Shown piece after piece: positions 1-8,746 of a DNA stretch of 49,948 bases (the first letter of the stretch is position 1; each line of letters begins with the position of its first letter). The notes beneath the pieces were generated by a model. That model saw only the letters and a list, made by a program, of their open reading frames with translations, was not told where the DNA came from and ran no database searches. A program made the position numbers and the translations under genes. This DNA is from Bacteroidia bacterium (GTDB lineage Bacteria > Bacteroidota > Bacteroidia > Chitinophagales > Saprospiraceae): assembly GCA_030426765.1 (NCBI GenBank), contig JAUHXV010000022.1:1-49948 (forward strand), given 5' to 3'.

Positions 1-25
1 AGACAAAGTTTAGCTATTTAGCTCA

Positions 26-57
26 CTAAAGCGGGATTTTTCTCGCTTTAGTTTTTT
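26..57 (+). terminator. Rho-independent terminator of an upstream gene
   Basis: A 10-bp stem (26-35 with 42-51, one G-U pair) with a 6-base loop is followed directly by six T residues. It points rightward and lies before the first gene, so it probably ends a + strand gene that lies left of the window. Confidence 0.75.
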
Positions 58-71
58 ATACCTTGTTGCAC

Positions 72-110
72 TTATTTGTTGAAACTACACCGGAAAAAAA
101 GAACAAATAA
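72..110. repeat. Intergenic inverted repeat
   Basis: A perfect 9-bp inverted repeat, TTATTTGTT (72-80) with AACAAATAA (102-110), encloses 21 bases. It sits between the terminator and the dispersed repeat at 118-258. Its function is unknown; the loop is long for a terminator. Confidence 0.4.
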
Positions 111-117
111 TTCCTAT

Positions 118-258
118 ACTTTTTGGTTGCTTTTTCGTGTCCTGCAATTAAAATATTGCAGTAGGGCGATCCCGCAGACCTTAAGGATTGCGGGACACGT
201 CCATGTAGAATTATCATCTACATGGCAAGGAAAAAAGTAACAGCTCTGTGCCTTTCTT
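118..258. repeat. Dispersed intergenic repeat, copy 1
   Basis: Bases 135-239 align without gaps to 23791-23895, with 85 of 105 positions identical by hand count. The flanks (118-134 and 230-258) resemble the hairpin at 23666-23694. The unit holds two hairpins: TCCCGCA (170-176) with TGCGGGA (189-195), and CCATGTAGA (201-209) with TCTACATGG (217-225). It lies in the 5' spacer of the Crp/Fnr gene. No convincing protein is encoded. Confidence 0.75.
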
Positions 259-263
259 TTTAG

Positions 264-295
264 TTGACCGGTAAAGGGTAAATCTGCTACCTTTA
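264..295 (+). promoter_or_regulatory. Bacteroidota-type promoter of the Crp/Fnr gene
   Basis: A TTG (264-266) lies 21 bases before TACCTTTA (288-295), close to the Bacteroidota consensus TTTG/N19-21/TAnnTTTG. Transcription would start at or next to the ATG at 300, giving a leaderless or very short-leader mRNA. Confidence 0.55.
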
Positions 296-299
296 TACC

Positions 300-929
300 A
301 TGGAAGTGTTTGAGCATTTTAAGACGCTATTCGAACCGGATCTGGTGAAGGCGATCGAAGATCAGGCAACCCCAGTATCCATTCCGGAAGGGGAAACAAT
401 CCTGGATATAGGACAGATGATTCGCTCTGTTCCCATTATTCTTTCCGGCCTGGTCAAAGTGTCTCGAATTGAGGACGATGGGAAAGAGTTGTTGCTATAC
501 TATGTCAATCCCAACGAAAGTTGCGCCATGACCTTTACATGTTGTATGCAGCAGCATGTCAGTGAGATCAGAGCTACCGCAGAAGAACCAGTTACGATGC
601 TGGCGATACCTATTCATCTGATGGATGAGTGGTTAGTGAAGTTTCCCACCTGGAAGAATTTTGTCATGAAGACTATCCGTAACCGATTTCATGAGATGAT
701 CCAGGTGATCGATCAGGTAGCGTTTAAAAAACTGGATGAGCGCCTGGTCAGTTACCTGAAAGAAAAATCCCGGGTGACCGGATCCACTTTGATCAATTTG
801 TCACATGAACAGATTGCTTCTGAATTAGCCACGACAAGAGTCGTCATTTCTCGTTTGCTCAAAGCACTGGAAAACGAAGGAAAAGTACTGCTCTACAGAA
901 ATCAAATTAAACTCCTGCGCGAATTGTAA
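300..929 (+). CDS. Crp/Fnr family transcriptional regulator
   Basis: This is a 209-residue cytoplasmic DNA-binding regulator with the usual length of the family. Residues about 20-115 form the cyclic-nucleotide-binding-like beta roll (IPEGETILDIGQ through the GLVKVS strand), followed by a dimerisation helix. The C-terminal winged helix-turn-helix is at about 160-209 (INLSHEQIASELATTRVVISRLLKAL). The sensor domain holds paired cysteines (TCCMQQ) near residue 80, but the four-cysteine N-terminal Fe-S pattern of true Fnr is not seen, so the signal sensed is unknown. The start at 300 is supported by the promoter immediately upstream. A DUF2892 protein follows and may be co-transcribed. Confidence 0.9.
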   Translation: MEVFEHFKTLFEPDLVKAIEDQATPVSIPEGETILDIGQMIRSVPIILSGLVKVSRIEDDGKELLLYYVNPNESCAMTFTCCMQQHVSEIRATAEEPVTMLAIPIHLMDEWLVKFPTWKNFVMKTIRNRFHEMIQVIDQVAFKKLDERLVSYLKEKSRVTGSTLINLSHEQIASELATTRVVISRLLKALENEGKVLLYRNQIKLLREL

Positions 930-981
930 CATGGGTTACCATGAATGGTCACCAAACTCCCGAACTTTCAGAAAACCTTTT

Positions 982-1191
982 ATGATGAAACAAAATATGG
1001 GAGGATGGGATAAAGGAATTCGCTTTCTGATCGCCATTGCAATTGGTATCCTTTACTTTACAAATGTGATTTCCGGAACAGTAGCCCTCTTTGGATTACT
1101 ACTCGCGGTTATTTTTATCGGCACTTCTTTGGCAGGGTCTTGTCCACTATACCTGCCGTTTGGAATTTCAACCAGACGAAAACAGACCTAA
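982..1191 (+). CDS. DUF2892 (YgaP-type) small membrane protein
   Basis: A protein of about 69 residues matches the DUF2892 pattern: a short polar start (MKQNMGGWDKGIR), two hydrophobic helices, and a closing CPLYLPFGIST motif. Members are inner-membrane proteins, often fused or adjacent to rhodanese domains; no rhodanese is present here. An ATG at 931 is also in frame, but the 17 added residues do not resemble the family, so the ATG pair at 982/985 is preferred. It lies 52 bases after the Crp/Fnr stop and is probably in the same transcript. Confidence 0.75.
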   Translation: MMKQNMGGWDKGIRFLIAIAIGILYFTNVISGTVALFGLLLAVIFIGTSLAGSCPLYLPFGISTRRKQT

Positions 1192-1368
1192 CCGAGTCGA
1201 ATTTTTGTTCTAAACCAACAAGCCCAATGATTTGTGGAATACCTTTTCCCGCAGTTTATGCGGTATTGAAACCTAAGGGATTACGCTTGGCATGATAAAT
1301 TGCCAAGTTTATTTGTATCTTGAATTATCCCTTGCGGGTACACCGTAAGGATTTCTAAGATCAACCAG
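1192..1368. other. Intergenic spacer with two hairpins
   Basis: Two inverted repeats are visible. CTTGGCA (1286-1292) pairs with TGCCAAG (1301-1307) and is followed by TTTATTT, which could be a weak terminator for the regulator pair. CCTTGCGG (1330-1337) pairs with CCGTAAGG (1343-1350, one G-U) and lies in the leader of the next gene. No gene is seen. Confidence 0.45.
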
Positions 1369-1866
1369 ATGAATAGCAAAACCATCCCTTTTGCCATTAT
1401 TGCATTTTTTATGTGCTGGATACCTGCGGTCAGCAGCCAGCAAAGTGTAAACGCTGCCGGAGGGGAAGCCCAGGGCTCAGGCGGTTCGATGGCGTTTTCA
1501 GTTGGTCAGGTGGCATACACCTATAATCAGGGCGCAACCGGGAATAGTAATGAAGGTGTACAGCAGCCTTTTATCGAAATTATGGTTAGCACAGAAACAC
1601 CTTTCTCTGCTATATCTATCCAATTATATCCCAACCCATCCGCAGCCTATACTTCAGTAGAAATTAATGATATCGGTTCAGTGCCTGACCTGTCCGATTT
1701 TTCCTGTCAATTATATACGATCTACGGCCATCTCCTATGGTCAGATAGTATCGAGGAACCTTTGACACGCCTGAATACATCGACGCTCACAGCAGGGATG
1801 TATATTGTAAAAGTAAATTTTCAAAACCAACCCATCAAAACCTTTCGGTTTATTAAAACAGAATAA
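1369..1866 (+). CDS. Small secreted protein with T9SS type A sorting domain
   Basis: This 165-residue protein starts with a signal peptide (hydrophobic core to about residue 23, ending SSQQ). A glycine-rich segment near residues 30-60 (GGSMAFSVGQVAYTY) is typical of short Bacteroidota secreted proteins that carry little more than a sorting tail. Residues about 85-165 are a Por secretion tail: YPNPSA near its start, then LYTIYGHLLW, TAGMYIVKV and a final FRFIKTE. It would be exported by Sec, then moved across the outer membrane by T9SS. The collagen-like gene starts 3 bases after its stop, so the two are probably an operon. Function beyond secretion is unknown. Confidence 0.8.
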   Translation: MNSKTIPFAIIAFFMCWIPAVSSQQSVNAAGGEAQGSGGSMAFSVGQVAYTYNQGATGNSNEGVQQPFIEIMVSTETPFSAISIQLYPNPSAAYTSVEINDIGSVPDLSDFSCQLYTIYGHLLWSDSIEEPLTRLNTSTLTAGMYIVKVNFQNQPIKTFRFIKTE

Positions 1867-1869
1867 GCG

Positions 1870-3231
1870 ATGAAACTTTTTGGATATTATATACCAGGGC
1901 TATTACTGCTCCTGATCATGGTGACGCCTGAATTGATAGCGCAGTCACCCTTTAAAATGAGTTACCAGTCCGTCATCCGGGATGCGGAAGGAGATCTGAT
2001 CGCTGACATGCCTGTGGGCTTGCGGATCAGCCTACACAAACAGGCCCCGGATGGGGAAACGGTCTATGCAGAAACGCATGTAGTTTCAACCAATACCAAT
2101 GGCCTGGCATCCCTTCAGATCGGATCCGGCACCGTGGTGGTTGGGAGTATGGAGACCATCGACTGGGAAGACGGACCTTACTTTATTGTAACAGAAGCTG
2201 ACCCGGAAGGTGGTGAGGACTATTCCATCTTTGGATCCAGCGAACTGCTGAGTGTTCCGTATGCGCTGTATGCGGCCAATGGGGGAGTGACCGGACCACA
2301 GGGACCTCAGGGAGAAGTTGGGCCGCAAGGCCCGCCAGGACCCCAGGGTGAGCCAGGTCCGCAAGGTGAACCAGGTCCACAGGGAGAAATGGGCGAAAAA
2401 GGAGAGAAAGGGGAGACAGGGCTTCAAGGTATCCAGGGACCAAAAGGGGAGCCCGGTGAAGTAGGTGGAGAAAACACACAGGTCATCTTTAATGATAATG
2501 GTGACGGAGGAGGGGACCCTCAGTTTCTGTTTGATAAGGAAACCAATCATCTTGCTCTCGGATCAGATGCAGTCAATCCGCATGCTGCACTCGAAATCAC
2601 ATCAACCGACGGTGCTCTGATTCTGCCTCGCATGACCACCGCACAGCGCAATGCACTCACCCCTTCAGAGGGAATGTTTATCTACAATACGGATCTGCAG
2701 AAGTTTCAGGGTTACGTCGGAGATTCCGGTGTTGTCAATGTTGCTTTTTCTGATGTGTCAACGGCAACGTACTTTATCGGGGATGATGGAGTCAATATTG
2801 AGCATGTGGCTCAAACGTTTACGCCTCTGTTTCCCGGCGATCTTGAAAGTTTTGAATTTAATATCAGTAGCATCTCACCAGGATTTCAATTGTCAATTGA
2901 GTTTTATGAAGGAGATACGCCGGGAGAAGGCGTTCTGTTCTATTCCCAAACTCTGATTGTCAATAACCTGGGATGGAATACACTGATGGTTCCTGCCGGC
3001 CATCCGTTGCAGGCTGAAACGGTGTATCACTTTATTTTGAAACCGGCTATAGTGTCATCGGAGTTTATCGGCCTGTTGCAAAGCAATGTTGATCCTCCAG
3101 GCAAGCACGATGGGGGCACATTGTTTTCATACAATGCTGCTATGGACAATTATTCGCCTTCGGTGATGGATGATCTGGATTTCCGGGTCAATTCAAGTAT
3201 CAATACCCAGAAATGGGTAGATCTGCATTGA
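1870..3231 (+). CDS. Secreted collagen-like (Gly-X-Y) repeat protein
   Basis: This is a 453-residue exported protein. It has a signal peptide (to about residue 25, ELIAQ), then an N-terminal beta domain of the type found before tail-fibre-like regions ([15 protein letters not shown]). Residues 139-198 are 20 uninterrupted Gly-X-Y triplets rich in GPQ, GEP and GEK. Next comes a segment seen in many Bacteroidota surface proteins ([14 protein letters not shown], near 250), and a C-terminal beta-rich domain (about 300-440) that looks like a choice-of-anchor or lectin-like fold. No T9SS tail is evident. Collagen-like runs form triple helices, so a trimeric extracellular fibre is likely. The gene ends only 4 bases before the convergent phosphate transporter. 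Confidence 0.8.
   Translation: MKLFGYYIPGLLLLLIMVTPELIAQSPFKMSYQSVIRDAEGDLIADMPVGLRISLHKQAPDGETVYAETHVVSTNTNGLASLQIGSGTVVVGSMETIDWEDGPYFIVTEADPEGGEDYSIFGSSELLSVPYALYAANGGVTGPQGPQGEVGPQGPPGPQGEPGPQGEPGPQGEMGEKGEKGETGLQGIQGPKGEPGEVGGENTQVIFNDNGDGGGDPQFLFDKETNHLALGSDAVNPHAALEITSTDGALILPRMTTAQRNALTPSEGMFIYNTDLQKFQGYVGDSGVVNVAFSDVSTATYFIGDDGVNIEHVAQTFTPLFPGDLESFEFNISSISPGFQLSIEFYEGDTPGEGVLFYSQTLIVNNLGWNTLMVPAGHPLQAETVYHFILKPAIVSSEFIGLLQSNVDPPGKHDGGTLFSYNAAMDNYSPSVMDDLDFRVNSSINTQKWVDLH
2284..2463 (+). repeat. Gly-X-Y collagen-like coding repeat
   Basis: Twenty consecutive codon triplets with glycine at every third residue (residues 139-198 of the 1870 gene). Many units are GPQ or GEP. The DNA is imperfectly repetitive and so a possible site of slippage. 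Confidence 0.9.
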
Positions 3232-3235
3232 CGAA

Positions 3236-4939
3236 TCAGGGCTTCTGAACTGGAGATTTGTCAGAAAGTTCTCGCAACATACCGATGAGCGCCACCTGAA
3301 TACTGCTGAGTTGATGGGATATCTGATAGTAGATAAGAACGGAGGTCAACTTTAATTCGCCGTTTTCAAGTTCTTTCAACAATTCCTTTTCATCTTCCCG
3401 ATACGATTCGTGATTGTCGAGAAGGCCCTGGGTAAAATCTCTCCACTGTGTTTGCCGGGATGAACTGGCCTGCAGCATTTGTGTGATTCGCTTAAGCATC
3501 ACCGTGGCATCGTTGATGCGATGCAATATGATGGCGCGTTGGGATGGCCCAAACCAGACACGTTGTTCTTTTTTCTCCTCGATCAGATCATAAATATTGC
3601 GGTAATTATGACTGATCTGATCCACGAGGTGATTGATGCTGAGCAGGTTCTTGATTTGTTTTGACGTGACGAGCGAACTTCTGTTTTCCATCAGCCGGAT
3701 CAGGTAAGCATTCGTTGCTTTTTGATTGGTGGTGAGTCTTGTAAAATACTCATCTACTTTGGTCATGTAAGCTTTGAACTCTGCATCGGTCGTAAAGTTG
3801 ATGATCTTATTTAGAATGGTATTTAGGTTTTTAATGCGCTGACATTGCTGGATGATTTCCTGGTAGGCAATGGGCAGTGACAGATCGGCAGTATTGGTCC
3901 CCGAACCTATAAAATGAATGCCATTGCTCTGTCCTTGTCTGGGTTTGACCGTGCGTGAGGCCATTCTGATAAACAAGGGCATCGCGATCATAAAAAAGAA
4001 AGCACAGGACAAATTGAAAATCGTATAAAAAATGGCCAGTCCGGTAGGCATAGCCCATTTGTCCAGGAAGGGATTGCCGGTTTTGATGACATACACCATA
4101 AACCACGAAATGAACGAAAGGATCAACGGTAGAAAAGGCAGGAAAGCAGCCGCTCCCAGGACGTTAAACACGACATGCAATCGCGCTGATTTTTTGGCCT
4201 CCTGATTGCCTACCCATGAGGCGATTTCAGTACTGACCGTCGTACCGATATTGGCACCAATCACCATCACAACAGCTACGTCATAAGGCAGCCATCCGCT
4301 GAGACACAAGGTCAGGGTAAGGGCCATCAGCGCACTGGAGGATTGAATCAGCGCAGTAAAAATGACCCCAATCGCCATAAACAGAATGATGGACAAAAAT
4401 CCTTTATTACCCAGACTGGAAATAAACCAAATGATCTCTTCCTGCTTCTGAATGTCCGGCACAATGCTTTTGAGAAACTGAAGTGATATGAGCAAGATGG
4501 AAAACCCAATGATGGTCTCTGCCCAAAAGCGATACACGCCATTTTTTATAAAAATAAAAGGCATTGCCACGGCAATCATCGGAAGACACAAGGCAAACAG
4601 ATTGTATTCAAAACCAAAAAGAGTGACGATCCAGATGGTTACCGAACTCCCGACGTTTGCACCAATAATAATGCCGGCCGCAGCCGTTAGCGAGATGATT
4701 CCTGCATTGACAAAGCTCACCGTCATCACGGCGGCGGCCGAACTCGACTGCAGGACTGAGGAAGCAAAAAATCCGGTAAGGAATGTAGAGATCTTACTCT
4801 GCGTGACTCGCTTTAATCCATCTCTCAGCTGGACACTGGCAATGCGCTGGACGCCCTCACTCATGACCTTCATGCCATAAATAAACAGTGCCAGAGCACC
4901 GACAATCTGAAATATCCCAAGCCAGCCGAGTTCAAACAT
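3236..4939 (-). CDS. Na/Pi cotransporter family protein with PhoU-like tail
   Basis: This 567-residue inner-membrane protein belongs to the NptA/PNaS family. Its two inverted transport repeats carry the signature QSSSA motifs (LQSSSAAAVMT near residue 65; LIQSSSALMAL near 200), each followed by a GANVG/GANIGT turn. About eight to nine hydrophobic segments end near residue 330. Residues about 360-560 form a soluble helical PhoU-like domain, as in many bacterial homologues, which may tune phosphate flux. Expected role is sodium-driven phosphate uptake or export. It is monocistronic and convergent with the collagen-like gene, with 4 bases between stop codons. Only about 136 bases separate it from the divergent CTP synthase gene. 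Confidence 0.88.
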   Translation of the reverse strand: MFELGWLGIFQIVGALALFIYGMKVMSEGVQRIASVQLRDGLKRVTQSKISTFLTGFFASSVLQSSSAAAVMTVSFVNAGIISLTAAAGIIIGANVGSSVTIWIVTLFGFEYNLFALCLPMIAVAMPFIFIKNGVYRFWAETIIGFSILLISLQFLKSIVPDIQKQEEIIWFISSLGNKGFLSIILFMAIGVIFTALIQSSSALMALTLTLCLSGWLPYDVAVVMVIGANIGTTVSTEIASWVGNQEAKKSARLHVVFNVLGAAAFLPFLPLILSFISWFMVYVIKTGNPFLDKWAMPTGLAIFYTIFNLSCAFFFMIAMPLFIRMASRTVKPRQGQSNGIHFIGSGTNTADLSLPIAYQEIIQQCQRIKNLNTILNKIINFTTDAEFKAYMTKVDEYFTRLTTNQKATNAYLIRLMENRSSLVTSKQIKNLLSINHLVDQISHNYRNIYDLIEEKKEQRVWFGPSQRAIILHRINDATVMLKRITQMLQASSSRQTQWRDFTQGLLDNHESYREDEKELLKELENGELKLTSVLIYYQISHQLSSIQVALIGMLRELSDKSPVQKP

Positions 4940-4991
4940 ATTGAGCAGGACAAAGAACGGATATAATCAAGGAAGAAGCCTATTGTCCTGA

Positions 4992-6731
<1,740 letters not shown>

Positions 6732-6751
6732 ATTTTTAGATTGGGGGCAAT

Positions 6752-7336
6752 TTAATGGAGAGCAGCTCTGAGGGGGATGGATTCAATGATATCCGCCTCG
6801 GTTTTTACCCAGTATTTAAGTCGGTCAAGCACTTTGTCCTGCGGAAAATAGTTCAGGGCCATTTTGACATAAACGTGGCCGTGCTTCGCCTCCGAAACCC
6901 AAAGCATTTTATAGAAATTGACCAGCTCCTTATCCGGTGTATTCTGAGCAACTAGTTTGAATCGCTCTGCTCCCCGGGTTTCCACCACTGACGCGATCAG
7001 CAGGCGATCGAGAAACTGCTCTTCAATCCCATCGTGTTTTGCCTTCATAAGTGCCTTGATATAGGGATCTTCGTGAATGGAATGGGCCAGTTGAATTCCG
7101 CGCATTTCGAGTACATCGTATACCTGCTGGAAATGTTCCAGCTCTTCAATACCAATGGATATAAGCTCAGGGATGATCTCCACGCGATTCGGATATTTGG
7201 CCACGAGGCTCATAGCGGTGGCCGAAGCTTTTCGTTCACAATCGGCATGATCCTGTAGAAAGGCATCAAAATCGGATAAAACAGTCTTGATCCAGCCGGG
7301 AGGACTGGGACAGCCAACAAGCAGTTTAAAACTCAA
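6752..7336 (-). CDS. miaE: tRNA-(ms2io6A)-hydroxylase, MiaE-like diiron enzyme
   Basis: This 194-residue protein is a ferritin-like diiron hydroxylase of the MiaE family, which hydroxylates the isopentenyl group of ms2i6A at tRNA position 37. The diiron ligand pattern is visible as two ExxH motifs: EELEH near residue 68 and SEAKHGH near 150, with further carboxylates at CERKASATA (about 35) and VVETRGAERF (about 117). The N-terminal LVGCPSPPGWI is typical of this bacterial group. The start at 7336 gives the expected family length. A 41-residue membrane protein gene ends 12 bases upstream on the same strand and may share its transcript. Confidence 0.88.
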   Translation of the reverse strand: MSFKLLVGCPSPPGWIKTVLSDFDAFLQDHADCERKASATAMSLVAKYPNRVEIIPELISIGIEELEHFQQVYDVLEMRGIQLAHSIHEDPYIKALMKAKHDGIEEQFLDRLLIASVVETRGAERFKLVAQNTPDKELVNFYKMLWVSEAKHGHVYVKMALNYFPQDKVLDRLKYWVKTEADIIESIPLRAALH

Positions 7337-7348
7337 ATCGGGGAAATA

Positions 7349-7474
7349 TTAACTATAGATTAAAAAAATAATAAGGATCAGCACGACGGTGATAATCCCC
7401 AGCACGATAAAGAATTTTTTCTCCTGTTTATGATCTCGGGCTTCTCTGCGAAGCTTGTTTTTTTGAATCGCCAT
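7349..7474 (-). CDS. 41-residue single-span membrane protein
   Basis: An open frame of 41 codons plus TAA begins ATG GCG ATT CAA at 7474. The first 20 residues are strongly basic and polar (KNKLRREARDHKQEKK), and the remainder is one hydrophobic helix (FFIVLGIITVVLILIIFLIY). A cytoplasmic N terminus is expected from the positive-inside rule. It lies 12 bases upstream of the MiaE-like gene on the same strand, so it may lead that operon. Tiny proteins of this layout often go unannotated. Function is unknown; the clean charge/hydrophobic split argues that it is real. Confidence 0.55.
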   Translation of the reverse strand: MAIQKNKLRREARDHKQEKKFFIVLGIITVVLILIIFLIYS

Positions 7475-7595
7475 AAGAGATGGTATTTATTGTGGCAAGA
7501 TACAAATTGGAGCGTTTTCAAGGTAAAATTGGCTCCTGAATTAACGGTTATTGCCGGGAGAGCCATTCCTTTTCCGTTTCGGACAAACCATTCCG

Positions 7596-7603
7596 TACAT
7601 TTG
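7596..7603 (+). promoter_or_regulatory. Candidate -7 element of the CPBP protease gene
   Basis: TACATTTG matches TAnnTTTG exactly and ends 3 bases before the ATG at 7607. This favours the start at 7607 over longer in-frame starts and implies a leaderless or near-leaderless mRNA. Confidence 0.4.
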
Positions 7604-7606
7604 AAT

Positions 7607-8374
7607 ATGGATTTTCCCCTTTTGGAGCTTCAGGAAATGAAGGTGCTTGACCACGTGCTGGCCTTTGTCATCTGTGTTGTAGCTCCTTTTGTGGCCTTTT
7701 CGTCCCAAAGAATTCCCATGGATGATCTTTCCTTCGATACGAAGGAGAAGGTTCACCTCTATCACTCCAATGCCATGTTTCTGCTGATCACCGGACTGGC
7801 CGTCATCACAGTCTGGAGGATCACCGACAAAACAATAGGCGCGCTTGGTTTTGAATGGCCTGTCTGGCATGAATCGTTGGTTTGGCTGTTTGGCCTGATT
7901 GCTTTCCTCTACTGCCTGGAGGTGTTCTTCCAGTTTGGTTTGAAAAAGTGGCGTATAAAATCTCTTTCTAAAACCAACTTGGCCATAGCATTTATTCCTT
8001 CCAATTTCAGAGAGTTCCTGCACTTTTCTACGCTGGCCTTAGGCGCGGGTATTGGTGAGGAGATCATCTTCAGAGGATTTCTTATCCAGTATATCGTCTT
8101 TTGGGTTGGGGATGACATCACCGGTTTTATCTTTGGCGCTATATTTAGTTCAGCGATTTTTGCATTCCTCCACGGATATCAGGGGTACAAATCAATCATT
8201 AAGATTTTCTTTCTCTCTCTGCTACTGGCCGCTATTTTTATCATCAGCCATTCACTTGTTTTCGTGATGATCATCCATGCGCTCATAGATATAATAAGCG
8301 GTGGTATCAATGCATATTTTTTAAATGCTGAGGCAAAATCGAAACTTAAGGATGATTTCCATAATCCATCTTGA
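7607..8374 (+). CDS. CPBP family intramembrane metalloprotease
   Basis: The product (255 residues from the ATG at 7607) is a polytopic membrane protein of the CPBP/Abi (CAAX protease and bacteriocin-processing) family. Near residue 145 it has the EExxxR motif (GEEIIFRGF), then FxxxH (AFLHG, near 190) and a third conserved histidine motif (HALIDIISG, near 228), the residues proposed for catalysis. About seven hydrophobic helices are visible. The frame stays open back to 7430, but that extension overlaps the opposite small gene and lacks family features, so the start at 7607 is chosen. Substrate is unknown; relatives process prenylated proteins or peptides. Confidence 0.82.
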   Translation: MDFPLLELQEMKVLDHVLAFVICVVAPFVAFSSQRIPMDDLSFDTKEKVHLYHSNAMFLLITGLAVITVWRITDKTIGALGFEWPVWHESLVWLFGLIAFLYCLEVFFQFGLKKWRIKSLSKTNLAIAFIPSNFREFLHFSTLALGAGIGEEIIFRGFLIQYIVFWVGDDITGFIFGAIFSSAIFAFLHGYQGYKSIIKIFFLSLLLAAIFIISHSLVFVMIIHALIDIISGGINAYFLNAEAKSKLKDDFHNPS

Positions 8375-8746
8375 AACCGTTTGCTTCATTATTAGTTCCA
8401 ACAACGGCACTTGTAGATGTCGCCGATGCCGCTGTATAGCGGGATGGAGCGCAAGTCTGCCGGCTTGTCCAGAAGCCGAAGTGCTTTGGAAGGCTGATGC
8501 TCCTGCATCTCTGTTTCCAGATTAGAAATCGAAAATCGTTGATCGATGTTCTTTGATCGTTAATTAAATCGATCCTGGAATATGAGTTGTTGGAGCAAAC
8601 TCCAACAACGGCCGATCTTTAATATGAGTTGTTGGAGCAAACTTCAATCCCGCTGTTCAGTAGGAGCTCTATATAATATGCCGATGCAAGGAGTTTGCTC
8701 CTGCATCTCTGTTTCCATCTACATCTAAACTTAAAAAACCCCGGAA
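8375..8746. other. Intergenic spacer with short direct and inverted repeats
   Basis: This 372-base spacer between a + strand and a - strand gene (convergent) holds no supported gene. TGCTCCTGCATCTCTGTTTCCA occurs at 8498-8519 and again at 8696-8717. A 23-base unit starting AATATGAGTTGTTGGAG occurs at 8579-8601 and 8621-8643. The first copy of the unit continues into a perfect 10-bp hairpin, GTTGTTGGAG with CTCCAACAAC around a CAAA loop. Fragments such as CCGATGC and GGAGCAAACT also recur. Confidence 0.65.
8579..8643. repeat. Tandem-spaced direct repeat with hairpin
   Basis: Two near-identical copies of a 23-base unit (8579-8601 and 8621-8643) start 42 bases apart. The first forms a perfect 10-bp stem with the sequence after it. 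Two copies with one spacer are not a CRISPR array. Confidence 0.7.

Noticed and set aside
114..317. 67-codon minus-strand frame across the first intergenic repeat
   Set aside because: It coincides with the dispersed repeat and its hairpins, overlaps the crp start and has no family likeness.
2086..2550. Long minus-strand frames opposite the collagen-like repeat
   Set aside because: They arise from the regular Gly-X-Y codons read backwards; the + strand protein has a signal peptide and known domains.
8579..8643. Possible CRISPR array
   Set aside because: Only two repeat copies with one short spacer, internal hairpin at one copy only, and no cas genes.
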